This document shows positions 36,154-46,609 of a stretch of DNA of 64,000 bases, in pieces; position 1 is the stretch's first letter; the number at the start of each line of letters is the position of its first letter. The stretch comes from Diatrype stigma (taxonomy: Eukaryota > Ascomycota > Sordariomycetes > Xylariales > Diatrypaceae): contig JAKJXP020000100.1 of assembly GCA_022225965.2 (NCBI GenBank), positions 62,001 through 126,000 on the forward strand. The letters are read 5' to 3'. The notes under the pieces were generated by a model, which was given only the letters and a program-made list of their open reading frames with translations, did no database searches and had not been told where the DNA came from. The position numbers were made by a program, and so were the translations under genes.

Positions 36154-36459
36154 ATGTGCACGACGATCCACTTCCGCTCCCGCTGCTGCGGGCACCGCTG
36201 GCTGCAGATCGCGCAGCCGTGCCGGCCGGGCCAGGGGTTCTGGACGTGCTCGACGTTCGGCGACGGGTGCGCGCGCGACCCGGCCCCGGAGCTCGCGTAC
36301 GAGGGGCTCTGCCCGGCCTGCTGCTGCGGCTGCTGCCACGGCGCCCCCGGCGGCTACAACCTGCACTACGTCCGCATGATCACCGATATCCGGGAGCGCG
36401 TGCGCTGTGGCGAGGGGCCGTGCAAGGCCGATCCGGGGGTGGAGTGCGCCGTTATGTGA
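36154..36459 (+). CDS. Small cysteine-rich conserved-type protein
   Basis: 101 aa, single exon. The ATG lies in the good context AAGATGTG. There are 17 cysteines, in clusters: RCCGHRWLQI near the N-terminus, PCRPGQGFWTCSTF, then CPACCCGCC in the middle and CGEGPCKADPGVEC at the end. There is no signal peptide, so it is not an obvious effector or secreted peptide; several pairs could bind zinc (C-x2-C, C-C-G-H). The C-C-G-H-x-W opening resembles a family of small uncharacterised fungal proteins I recall. Codons are strongly G/C at the third position, unlike the flanking DNA, which supports coding. Function is unknown. Confidence 0.75.
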   Translation: MCTTIHFRSRCCGHRWLQIAQPCRPGQGFWTCSTFGDGCARDPAPELAYEGLCPACCCGCCHGAPGGYNLHYVRMITDIRERVRCGEGPCKADPGVECAVM

Positions 36460-36531
36460 GGAGGGGGTGGGGTGATGGACAAACAAACTGGGCGGAGGGA
36501 GTTCCGGAGCTGCTGGGATTTTGGGAAGAAA

Positions 36532-36550
36532 GGGGGGGGGGGGGGGGGGG
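36532..36550. repeat. Homopolymer of 19 G
   Basis: Nineteen consecutive G on the plus strand. It is long enough to form a quadruplex and also prone to sequencing length error. Confidence 0.85.
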
Positions 36551-36620
36551 TAAGTGGTTGGCTGGCTGGCTGGCTCGCGGGTGGGAAGTGGGAAGAAGGG
36601 GGAGAAGGGGGAAGGAGAAA

Positions 36621-36681
36621 GGGGAAAGGCGAAAGGGGAAAGGCGAAAGGGGAAAGGCGAAAGGGGAAAGGCGAAAGGGGA
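36621..36681. repeat. 14-bp homopurine minisatellite GGGGAAAGGCGAAA
   Basis: Four perfect copies of the 14-mer plus a fifth start (GGGGA), preceded by degenerate copies from about 36595. The strand is purine except for one C per unit. Confidence 0.9.
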
Positions 36682-37606
36682 GAACAACTATATGATACCC
36701 AGGGTCCTGCATGCTTTGAATTTCTGGAATGAGAGATGCATTGCTCTTTTTAACATCAAGTTGCTGCGGGAGAGGGTATAGACAAGGAGATCTCGGAGTT
36801 GAAGGTATGCGCCTCTTTGAAAGACTGTATTATAGACTCTCTAAAGATGTATGTTATGAGGAAGAGTTGATGCCTTGCGGAGGAAGATGCTAACAAATTG
36901 TCTAAAACCGAGGCCCTAACATACCTCTTATAAATAGACCAAATAACTACGCAGGTACATGATGCATGAGACTGGCTCTTGGCCAGGAGGCCCATCGTCT
37001 GGTTTCTGCAGTCCTCTAGGTAGCCGTTCGAGCGATGAAGATACCGTTGTCGCAAAGGAAATGTCCAAGGCGAAAATAGACGCGATACAAAACTGAGGAA
37101 GACACGCCCGACATTTTGAGTTGCCCACCGATCCGAAAGCAAGTGCAGCGAGATAACAAGCCGGCATCTACCTCAATCTAGAGACCACTTCGGACGTTGT
37201 TGTTGTTGTTGTAGACCAAGGTAGTTGTTAAGAAACCAAAGTGTCGTATAAGTATAAATACTTTAAATAGTTGGACTGACTGGAGCATCACGTGCCCCAT
37301 TTATCTGATAGTTCGTTCGAATTCTGAACGACTGACCCAATGCTAAATTGATAGAATTACTCGCATTTCATCCATGCGGCGAACCTACCTAACTGCCCTC
37401 CCCCCAAAAAGATCATTACAAAGGCGAACGGTCACTGCTCAACAAATTACCGGAAGGGGACTTAGTACCTCGATATACATAGCTCTCTAAGAGAAGCAAG
37501 ATACCTACCTATAACTACCTAGATACGCTGTGAATCACGCACTGCACACACACACACCTAGGTCTTACTTACATACCTAAGGCACTCGACTCCTACGAGG
37601 CCCCCG

Positions 37607-38668
37607 ATGCTCCCTACGCCCGACACGTCGCACGTTGCGTACGAGCGCGTGTACGAGCCGGCCGAGGACTCGTTCCTGTTCCTCGACACGCTCTCATCGG
37701 CGAGCGAGACGGCCTTCCTACGGGACCGCTTCTTCTCTGCTGGCCCCCCTACCCCTACCCCTGCCCCTGCCCCTGCCCCTGCCGGAGATGGTGATGATAG
37801 ACCGTCCCTACCCCCATCACAATCACCGCCGCCGCCGCCACCACCACCACCATTCGTGGTGGAGATCGGCCCCGGGTCCGGTGTAGTCATCGCCTTCGCC
37901 AACGCTCACGCGGGAACCCTCTTCGGGACTGGGACTGGAACTGGGACCGAAGCCGGAGCTCGGCAGCAGCAGCAGCAGCAGATCCTGACAGCCGCTATCG
38001 ACGTCAACGTGCATGCGTGCCGGGCAACGGGCGAGACCGTGCGGAAGGCTGCTGCCGCCGCCGCCACTCCCATAGAACGAGATACCATCAGAGCCAGAGA
38101 CGGAGCTGACGAGCAACGGGCCACCACCACCACCAGCAGCAGCAGCAGCGGGACCTGGCTCGGCACCGCGCAGGGCGACCTGACGGCGCCGCTGCGCGAC
38201 GGCTGCGTCGACGTGCTGATCTTCAACCCGCCGTACGTGCCGACGGCGGAGATACCGATGCACTCACCACCACCACCACCTCTTTCCCCTCCAGACGCAG
38301 ACACGGAGGCGAGCACGAGCGCGAGCACGTTCGAGACGGACTCGCGCCTCCTGGCGCTGTCGTGGGCGGGCGGGCGCGACGGCATGGAGACGACGGAGCG
38401 GCTGCTGGCGGACCTGCCGCGCGTGCTGTCCGCGCGGGGGTGCGCGTACGTGCTGCTGTGCGCGCAGAACCGGCCCGAGGAGGTCAAGCGGCGGGTCGTG
38501 GCGGGGGAGTACTGGGGTGGTGGTGGTGGTGGTGATGATGCTAGTCGGAGGAGCTGGAGGGCCGAGACGGTGGGGTCTAGCGGGAAGACGGCCGGGTGGG
38601 AGAAGCTGCAGATTATTAGGATATGGAGGGAGGGGGAGGGAAGGCGAAGTGACGGACGGACGGACTGA
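37607..38668 (+). CDS. MTQ2: eRF1 glutamine methyltransferase subunit Mtq2 (HemK family)
   Basis: Mtq2, with Trm112, methylates the glutamine of the GGQ motif in release factor eRF1. Single exon, 353 aa, well above the roughly 220 aa of yeast Mtq2. Motifs in order: YEPAEDSFLFLD near residue 20 (family start), the SAM-binding EIGPGSG (86-92), the acidic-loop-like AAIDVN, and the catalytic NPPYVPT at 207-213, then LSWAGGRDGMETTERLL, as in the family. The extra length is low-complexity DNA inserted between motifs: Pro/Ala (about 45-80), Gln and Ala/Thr runs (about 118-175), Ser/Pro (about 218-240) and Gly near the C-terminus. The catalytic motifs are intact, so the gene should work. Its 3' end faces SmD1. 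Confidence 0.92.
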   Translation: MLPTPDTSHVAYERVYEPAEDSFLFLDTLSSASETAFLRDRFFSAGPPTPTPAPAPAPAGDGDDRPSLPPSQSPPPPPPPPPFVVEIGPGSGVVIAFANAHAGTLFGTGTGTGTEAGARQQQQQQILTAAIDVNVHACRATGETVRKAAAAAATPIERDTIRARDGADEQRATTTTSSSSSGTWLGTAQGDLTAPLRDGCVDVLIFNPPYVPTAEIPMHSPPPPPLSPPDADTEASTSASTFETDSRLLALSWAGGRDGMETTERLLADLPRVLSARGCAYVLLCAQNRPEEVKRRVVAGEYWGGGGGGDDASRRSWRAETVGSSGKTAGWEKLQIIRIWREGEGRRSDGRTD

Positions 38669-39237
38669 CTGACTGACTGATTTCGGAACGTTCGCAAAGG
38701 CATGAATGGACTGGGACCCAGGCATTGGGGAGAAACTAGGACGGATGGGGGTGGAGTTTGTGCCGTTTGGTTAGTTAACATGTTTTATTATTATGATGGT
38801 TCTCATTCATGAGGGAGGAGCTTCCATCTTCTGTTTGTTGTAGCTCGGAACAAGTTAACAAAAAAAGAAAAAGTAGATATCGCCTGGTGATGGACTATGA
38901 CGACGACACGAGGAAGCCATACCAGCTGCCCATCTTCTTTCTTTTCCTATCGTGCCATTGTGTGACAAGATTTCGCTCCCTCCCCTTCCAGTTATGCTGC
39001 TGCCGTCGTAGTAGACTTTGCCCCAGTAGCCACCACAATCGAGCATGGAGAGATCTGACCGGTGTGAGTGCCCTCTAGACGCTAAGTGCAGCAGCAGCAG
39101 TAGCAGCGGCAGAAGTAGCAGCGGCAGCATACCTTATTCTGATCCATGGCCTGTTATCGGCTAACACAACTGCTTCCTATGAAACCACAATAGCCAAGTG
39201 CTCTTCCCTTGCGCGTTCCGACCTTCCCCTTGCTCCC
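38669..39237. other. Intergenic between convergent MTQ2 and SmD1
   Basis: 569 bp between two 3' ends; presumably both untranslated regions. It has a GCA/GCG trinucleotide tract at about 39085-39131. The frame at 38855-39130 on the minus strand is low-complexity and not supported. Confidence 0.55.
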
Positions 39238-39816
39238 TTATGGCCTGCCTCGGCCCCGGCCTCCTCCTCTTCCGCGACCGCCTCCTCCTGGACCTCCCCT
39301 GCCTCTGCCACCTCGGATGCCTCTAGCCTTCTGCTCCTGCTCCTTCCGCGCCTTGTTCTTGGGCTTCACGGAGTCATCGATCAGGAGCGTGTCGAGGGGA
39401 AGCGAGTCGGGGAGAATGAAGTAGCGGATCGTCGAGCCGCGGATGTTCATGGTGTCTAGGGAGATCGGGTCCTGGCCCCGGGGGGTCATCTTCACCGCCC
39501 GCAGGGCTGTGTTCATCTGGGGCGAAACCGATGTGATGGTGCCATGGACGATGGTGCCTGCAGTTCCGGGAAGAAGCTCTTAGTCGGTGTGTACTCGGGA
39601 GTGTTAACATCGTGACAAAGAAAACGCCAAAACATACCATTCTTAAGCTCAACGGTGACCGTCTCGTTCGCGCATTTCATGAGAAATCTGAATTGTCATT
39701 TAGTATCAGCAAAAGGCAAAAGACCAGCCGTGCTTGGAGCTTTTTGGAAGAAGATTTTAGCACTGACGTGCAAGCAGTAGGCTAGCGGGGGTGCTTTCTT
39801 ACCTGACGAGCTTCAT
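39238..39816 (-). CDS. SMD1: Small nuclear ribonucleoprotein Sm D1
   Basis: Core Sm protein of the U1, U2, U4 and U5 snRNPs, part of the heptameric ring around the snRNA Sm site. Exons 39803-39816 (14 nt), 39638-39687 (50 nt) and 39238-39557; 127 aa, normal for SmD1. Introns are 39688-39802 (115 nt) and 39558-39637 (80 nt). The splices give [37 protein letters not shown], matching the very conserved family start. Sm motif 1 occupies residues 1-50, and Sm motif 2 includes [13 protein letters not shown]. The tail is a GRG-rich stretch, the normal site of arginine dimethylation. The 14-nt first exon is easily missed by automatic annotation. Confidence 0.96.
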
Positions 39817-40687
39817 CTTGACGGCTGGAGAAGATGAGGTTGTCGGCGTGGTTTGTGATTTGTTGTGTTGTGTTGTGTTGTTGTCTGTTGTGTGGTTGGC
39901 GATGCAAGAAGTCACGGTTCACTTCACTGTGATTTACTGAGCTCGCCGTCTCCAATTACCTAAGCCCAAAAATTAGGTAGAGTTAGTTACTAGTAGTCAA
40001 CTACAACCTGGAAGCTCCTAGTTACATACATACATAGTACATACATACATAGCTACGGTACTAGACTGCACCCAATTGCCGTCTTCACGTGACGCCTATT
40101 GTACATACAGACTACATAGTCTACATAATACCTACAGGCCGGATCGCCCAGCAACGTATCCGGAACCTATAAAATTTAAGTCCGTAGGTATGTATGTGAT
40201 TACCTAAGGTAGGTAGTACTTACATACTTACCTTGGGCACAAAATGGCTACCTTCTACCTAAGTAGGTATGTAAATTCATAAGATGGAAGCAATAATGAT
40301 AAGTCAAATAGTATTGAAATATTTCTAAAGCTGCAATTCATGGTATCAACATAGTGATGCACCCGAACATAAACAACAACAGATGCCCACTGATGTTAGC
40401 AACGCCAAAAACGACGTGTAGAGGTATCTAACAAGTACTCCAACCAGATTCGCTGCTAATAGATGGTGGGTATAACTAGGGCATATGCCATGCTGCTCCC
40501 TGCTCTACATCTAGGTGTAGAAACAGTAAGCAAGTCAGTAGATAGGTAGGTAGGTAGGTAGGTAGGTAGGTAGTTATGGCGAGTAGGTTGAGTATAGGTA
40601 GGTAGGTATGGTGAGTAGGTATAGGTATCCAGAGAAGCTGAGAGCACTTTTAGCTACTCGTTGGCTCCATCATCATAGTCGTCATCC
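39817..40687. other. Intergenic: SmD1 promoter and PKR1 3' side
   Basis: 871 bp, no gene. The TGTTG/TGTTGTG repeat at about 39861-39890 lies directly upstream of SmD1. Several TACCTAAGGTA-type words occur at about 40190-40270. A GTAG microsatellite lies at 40543-40574. Confidence 0.55.
40543..40574. repeat. GTAG tetranucleotide microsatellite
   Basis: About eight tandem TAGG units. The same unit forms the longest microsatellite of the window at 58942-59048. Confidence 0.9.
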
Positions 40688-41158
40688 TCATTTGTCCTTC
40701 TCGTTTTCGTTCTCCGACACCTTTTCCCATTCGTCTTCCGTGCTGACGCTCGATTTTGTCCCTAGCGAGGGTGTGCCTCGTGGTTTTAAGCCCTCTACCG
40801 GCTCGATAGCCTCGACTTCTTTGCTCCCCAGCTTAGGTCTACCCTTCGATACCACCGACTCGACTTCGGTATCGCTGTCTTCTGTAACATGCTGGCTTGC
40901 GCGCTGTTGCGACCGCGCCTTGTCCTTCTCTTCCTTCTCCTGGGCCACACTTAGCTCCGCGGCGAACCAGTTGATCGACCACCACAGTCCTGCAGATATG
41001 AATGATAGTATCACAAAGTGGATACTATAGGTCGCGAGGAGCAGAAGAAGGAGCACGAGCTGAAGACAGGCGAAAGTGACGTTCGTCGCGACCAAGAGTG
41101 TCGGTGTCGGCCCGGGGGTGAAGATAGACTGCCAGAGATTCTCCACGAAGCTCGCCAT
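40688..41158 (-). CDS. PKR1: V-ATPase assembly factor Pkr1
   Basis: Pkr1 is an ER membrane protein needed to assemble the Vo sector of the vacuolar proton ATPase. 156 aa, single exon. The N-terminus FVENLWQSIFTPGPTPTLLVATNVTF is the family signature. Two membrane helices follow at about 19-42 and 44-68 (HFVILSFISAGLWWSINWF). The remaining 85 residues are a charged, probably disordered cytosolic tail (EKEEKDKARSQQ to ENENEKDK), longer than the conserved core needs. It lies between the SmD1 promoter and a 2.9-kb gap. Confidence 0.93.
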   Translation of the reverse strand: MASFVENLWQSIFTPGPTPTLLVATNVTFACLQLVLLLLLLATYSIHFVILSFISAGLWWSINWFAAELSVAQEKEEKDKARSQQRASQHVTEDSDTEVESVVSKGRPKLGSKEVEAIEPVEGLKPRGTPSLGTKSSVSTEDEWEKVSENENEKDK

Positions 41159-44019
41159 TTTCCAATAAACCGATGTGTTTTCGGGGGAAAGGTGCGATGG
41201 GTGTGAAACGATGATCTAGTATGTAATAGCGAGGGAAGGTTGGTCAACCTAGAGGAACGAAATGATAAGTAGGTATTCTGTTAGACAAGCTTAAGACGGT
41301 GGAATAAGCAAGGTGAAGCGCGCATGACCGCCCCTGGCCTTAAATGGTATCCTCAAAAGCCACCTCCCCGAAAAAGACACCTAAGCTGATCACGATGGTG
41401 GAAGGTGTTCTCGACTCACCTGAGTATGAGGCCAGCGTGTATTGTTGGTAGGCAGTAATCTTGCAACCTGGAACCTGGAACCTGGGCGCTAGTTAGATGG
41501 TAGATGCAAGTAGACAAGCCGGAGATGTTGTAGTTTGGATTTAGCCAGACGACGGAGAGCGCGTGGCGGGGCAGAGGCAGCAGTCAGAACGTCACAACCC
41601 GACAACCTAAAGTCGAAGATCTCTTGGAGGGGCCACACAACGGTCTGAGTCAGTGGGAGAAGGATTACCGACCTCGAGAACAGTCGCGGTCAAAGTTCAG
41701 TGTTCCTGTCTTTCAAAACAAACCACTGCATTCATTCACAATGGTTTTGGTAACAAAGAGACTGGCAGGAAGCAGAGACTGGCAGGCTGGAGATTTAGGT
41801 ATCTGATATAATGGAACCTTTAGAGTTCATTACGAGCCCAAAGCGACAGGACCCCTCATCGGACTGGGGGTATGAGCACCGAGAATTGAGGGGTTGGCGG
41901 ACCGTACCTACAGGTACGATTAGGTAGGGATGCAGATCCGCCTACATACATCCCGAGTTCCTTATAAGTTCGTCTCGATATAGCAAGTACGTTAATGTAT
42001 CTATATACGTACATACGTACGTCTGCAACGGAACTGCTATGAGATATCATAGTGATAGTCTAGGATATAGACGTTTTCTGGAAACCTTGCGGTTTAGATA
42101 TATCCTGGTCTAGGACGTACCGGTATGTCGTAAGTTCGTAACTAAGATCTTAGGGGCTAGTACCTATAGTCCGGTAGGCGGCGCCGGATTCATCCACAGA
42201 CTCGGGAAGGGCCTGCCACGGCTGTGCGGCCGGTATAACCCACTACCGTAAGCCTAACTCCAGGGCTGCGCTTCATTGACCATGTCGAGGTGATTCTCGG
42301 TTGTACCCAGGTGCAACGGGCTGCTACGTGATCGACAATGCCGAGTTAAATTTCCCATGCGTGCACTCTCGATCTGTTGGCTAGAAAGCTGACCGGAGTC
42401 ATTTCGAACGTGTCCTCCTTTGCCCTCAAGTGGAAGGGTGAGCCTATTCCCCCTTTTATCTGGAAACGCCCCTATTAACTAATATGATATAGCTGAGTCC
42501 ACTCTCGCTTATACTCCCCTCCAAGCAGGGAAAGGCAATGGTACCAAGGTTCGCTTTTTGGCAAGCATTCTAGTCGTATGTTTCGCCGTATAAGTAGTCA
42601 TTCATAAATGTATCTACCTGAGAACTTGCGGATGATGCTCATTTATGACAAGTCTGGAGTCTGGACGACTGCTGGCTGGAGGGTGGGGCACACCTTGGTA
42701 CCCCGGGTGATATAGTACCTACAGGTAGGTAGTAATCCCCCTATAAGTCTACCTGTGGTTATATATGCCTACCTATTAAATCTCCATGCATTTGTTTCGT
42801 GGATTCTCAAGTTATGTAGTCACCTGGGAGCGTCTAAAGACGGGCCGCATTGTCAACTTGGTAGCAACGTCCATGGGTCGGGAGAAGTCCAACGGGGACT
42901 GTAAGGTATCTATCTGTATGGGTGTCGGCAGCCTTATAAGTATATGCATACTCGGTTTGATTTGTCGTTTCCGTTGAGTCACACGAAATGCGATGCTCGC
43001 CTACAGATCAGCAAGTCATGATTGACATACTTCCAGGTTAGTTGGCCCAGAACTCCCGTCTTGCATTAGTGCTGAAGACCTCCTTCGTATACCAGCGGTA
43101 CCAGACCGTACTATTACCTGCCTGTAGGTATACACTCACTAACAAAGCTCTAATTGCCACGAACAAAATACCAGAAAATATATGCTATGTACCTATTCTA
43201 GATAATATGCCGTACGTCGAGTCATGTCGTCAAAGTAAACGGCATTAACTATATACTATGCCATGTAAGGAGATACTGTACATTGACTTGCAGCATCGCC
43301 TGTTCTGGGTATAAGGCATTCACGCAGCAACGACCCGTAGCGTACGTAGGTAAGCTGTCCGGCTGTCTGGCTACTCCCGCAGTGCTGCGCGTCTCTGCGT
43401 GTTGGGAGTCGAGCTCTCTTCACGGATGTGTGGTACGGCATTGAACCTATTGCACCGCCCTAATGCCGCCTTACAAGCCATAATTATATATGCTCACTTG
43501 CATTTTTGCTAAGAGCTATGCTTCAAACTGACCGATCGATCCATTACCAAATCTACATGTGTTAAACCACAAAATCGATCATTCTCTAGTCTGCAAATAA
43601 CCATCTTAGGACCTGCCAATAGTCCGTAGGTCCAATTTGTAGGGCTGCCCAAACGATCTTCCAGGTGGGCAAAGAACCTGAGGCTGCCTCTCTGTCCTAC
43701 ATACTTACTTACATAGACACTTGGTGCCTAGGTGTCTGCCTACCTATCCTTAAGATCGAACGGAACAAGAGATAACCAAGTTACACAAGGCGGTTTTCTG
43801 GATCTCCCCGCATCCTCCGCTGCCTTGCCATTCAGGCCATTGTCGTAAACATCCTAGGGCCTTACTTCGACCATCGATCACTCAGTCCCTGTATGGTGTC
43901 GAAGTGGTCCAGTAACGGGTAATATAGGCGCGAACTAAGCACTTCGACGGGGCGAGGGCATATCGACCACAATAGCCTCGAGTGTTCTTGCGCGTTCGTC
44001 ACTAGGTCCAAGTGCAGGA
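41159..44019. other. Divergent intergenic region PKR1/F-box gene, gene-poor
   Basis: 2.9 kb with no supported gene. It must contain the PKR1 promoter at the left and that of the F-box-like gene at the right. TACCTA/TAGGTA-type words recur (about 42715-42775 and 43727-43745). Frames at 41624-41806, 42786-42977 and 43042-43248 are short and domain-free. Confidence 0.55.
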
Positions 44020-46609
44020 ATGAAGCAAGAAACCCGAGATTCTATGGCAAATAGCTCGGCACCTGCAAGTTCATTGGGAGATCAACCGGCCGCCAAAATG
44101 ACGGAAACTCTCAGTAGTAAGACGCGCGAGTGGGAGACCGTCAGGAAGAAGGAGGGTCCTTTGCGCCTCCTCGACCTGCCGGTTGATATCCTAAGGCTGA
44201 TTGTCAAGGAGGCATGTCCAAGACTTTACGTTGGCTGAGCATGTTAGAGGACCACTTACTGACTAGATCTGTGCGTCATTGCCTTAGGTCGTCTACACAA
44301 ATAACCTGAACTCACTCGCCATGACCCATTCGACACTCTATAACCTTGCCGTGCCGCTTATATACGCGCGCTTCGACATTGTTTGGCCCGAGGTAGGGCT
44401 GACCAGCCAGGAGACCAAGGGCGTTGATGCTCTCACATATGGCCTCTCCACATTGTGCCTAGGAAGCAAGTTTGCCCAGATGACTAGATGGATACGCGGA
44501 AACACCGACAGTCACTACCAGTCGAAGCTCAGCGATAACCAATATGCTAAGTATACGAGGAAATTCTCTATCGGGAACGGCCCTTCTGACTTGATCACCG
44601 AGTATATGATCACGAAGGAAAATGGGAAGATGTTGGGCACATTGGTGGCATTGGCTGTTGCTAAGATGATTAATCTTGACACTTTCATATGGGACATGCC
44701 TACTGGTGTCCTCTCCGACATCTTCATGGCACTTGCAAGTCTGCGGATGGCTGACGGAACGTCCAAATTAGAGAAGGTGTGGATTCGCTGGCACGACAAC
44801 TCCGATGCTGCCAATAATTCAACCACGACATCCTCTGGCGAGGTCGTCGACCAGGTTCAACCAGTCCTAGCGGTCCCTCCCCATCCTCCACCCTCTCCAC
44901 CTATCAACCCAGGCACAAGCATGCAGCCTCATAGCACATCTTTCATGAGGGTGCTGCCGGTGAAATATTCTGAAAGTTCGGTAGAATATCCAACATTCAG
45001 TGTCTTGCCAGCCTTGGAAAACCTCACCGCCCTGGATATCGACGAGATCAGCTATCTAGATGAGATGGCGATCTTAATTGAGCGGTCTAAGTCAAAACTT
45101 CGGGAGCTCCAGATCGGTATATCGCAGAAAGCTTGTACAGCGGACTTCGCGCGGCTATGGGATGATCCTAATCTTCAACAAATCGATATGGATGCTCGAT
45201 GGCCAGGTGAAAGCCGCTTAGGAAACCGGAGATTAGGCGGCGTATTGGGGGTGGTTTTTGGCAGGGTATACGACATACGCAAGAAGCCTACACCGAAAGT
45301 CAAGGAAAAGGAGCCATCGAGTTACGCTTCTTCTGGACCAACCATGTTGGCTCCCACCGGGCCTCAAGGGAACGGCAAAGCATCATGTAATGGACGCCGA
45401 CGTTTGGACGGAAGACTCAGACTGAAAACACTGGGGCTCGAGAGGATAGCAATTCATTCCCAAGTCTGCACCAAAGCCATTGACTGGACGGTTTTGACGA
45501 GCCTGACGATACTGAATTGCACATACAACGAGACCTTGTGGAAAGCACTCAAGAGGCAGTTCCAGCCGATCCGTCTGGCCTCTGGCTCATCCTCGTGTGC
45601 CCAAATGCAATTCTATCTTGCATTGAAATACATCCACACTGACAACGCATCGGAGCCGCTCATTAGTTTCATCAAGGAAACCTTAGCGCCAAACACCTTG
45701 GAAGTGCTCTTCTTACAGGACAGGCGCCGTAATACTGCTGGCTTGACGCCCTCGATCACGGTTGATAGAATATTCAAAGGTGCAATCAAGCGGCATAGGT
45801 CAAGTCTCAAGAAACTACTGCTCGACAGTTCGGCGAAAAAGGGCCGCGGGCCTGATGCACGTCGCTGCTGGATGAACTGGATGCTTACCAGTGAGATGGT
45901 CTCTTATATCACCAGTGGCCGGATGAGCAATCTAAGGGAGCTCGCGGCCGCGTTCGATTACTACAACTGGGTGAGTACATCGGCCTATGTAACGTCAAAC
46001 TGCACTAACTTTTGTACCTCGAAGCATCATTTTCTTCAACGCCTCTACAATGTGCCGCAGCTGCGGTCCCTGCATGTGTCGAATATCCGGGATTACCCAG
46101 GCGGTGATTTCCTCAAAGACCTTGCGCTTCAGATTGTCGATATAGTCACGCTACGGCCGGAGATTCAGTTATGTTACGTAGGTGTCAAGCACAAGTGCTT
46201 CGAGATAATGGAAGCGCGGCCCCCTAGTCCCAGTCCCAGTCCCGGTCCCGGTTCCGGTCCCGGTCCTTCTAGCTCGGATCACCACGGCCCGGCCCACGGG
46301 CACGGAGGTAGCGAGCCTGTCGTAGTTGCCATGGATGATGATGATCACTTCAGCGAGACGGAGGGTGGCGAGGAGACGGAAGATGATATTGACGATGACG
46401 ACGATGACGACGATAACATGGATAATGTGAATATGAATTTCGACGATGACGAGTTTACGGAGGTTTCGGACGACGCAGACTCGGATGTGGAGCTGAGCTC
46501 AGCACAAGGCGATGGCGGCGAGTATTTCAAGCCTCGTTTCCGTCTCCGCGAGATCTTGTTTTATGACGACAAGGTAGCTATATTCAAGGCAAGACACGGA
46601 AGGCTATAG
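44020..46609 (+). CDS. F-box-like protein with acidic C-terminal tail
   Basis: Three exons: 44020-44211, 44288-45970 and 46025-46609; 819 aa. The F-box-like motif (LLDLPVDILRLIVKE then VVYTNNLNSLAMTHSTLYNLAVPLIY, residues about 49-90) spans intron 1. That intron (44212-44287, 76 nt) has a GC donor (GAG/GCATGT), the best in-frame join; a GT donor at 44229 would add eight residues. Intron 2 (45971-46024, 54 nt) is in frame and stop-free; removal gives DYYNWHHFLQRLYN, which fits the family I recall. The middle is leucine-rich-like; after about residue 690 come SPSPSPGPG repeats, a polyaspartate stretch and a conserved-looking end FRLREILFYDDKVAIFKARHGRL. Such proteins often recruit substrates to SCF ubiquitin ligases; substrate unknown. 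Confidence 0.85.

Larger units (their letters stand above)
36460..37606. other. Intergenic with homopurine and minisatellite DNA
   Basis: 1.1 kb between the small Cys-rich gene and MTQ2, both on the plus strand. The first 220 bp are almost pure purine (see the two repeats). The rest holds no supported gene; minus-strand frames at 36756-37167 lack domains. The MTQ2 promoter must be at the right, where TACCTACC words and a CACACACA run occur (about 37505-37560). Confidence 0.55.

Noticed and set aside
36127..36687. 186-codon minus-strand frame over the small Cys-rich gene
   Set aside because: Antisense, and made partly of the purine minisatellite.
37906..38781. 291-codon minus-strand frame over MTQ2
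   Set aside because: Antisense to MTQ2; Ser/Pro/Val runs mirror its repeats.
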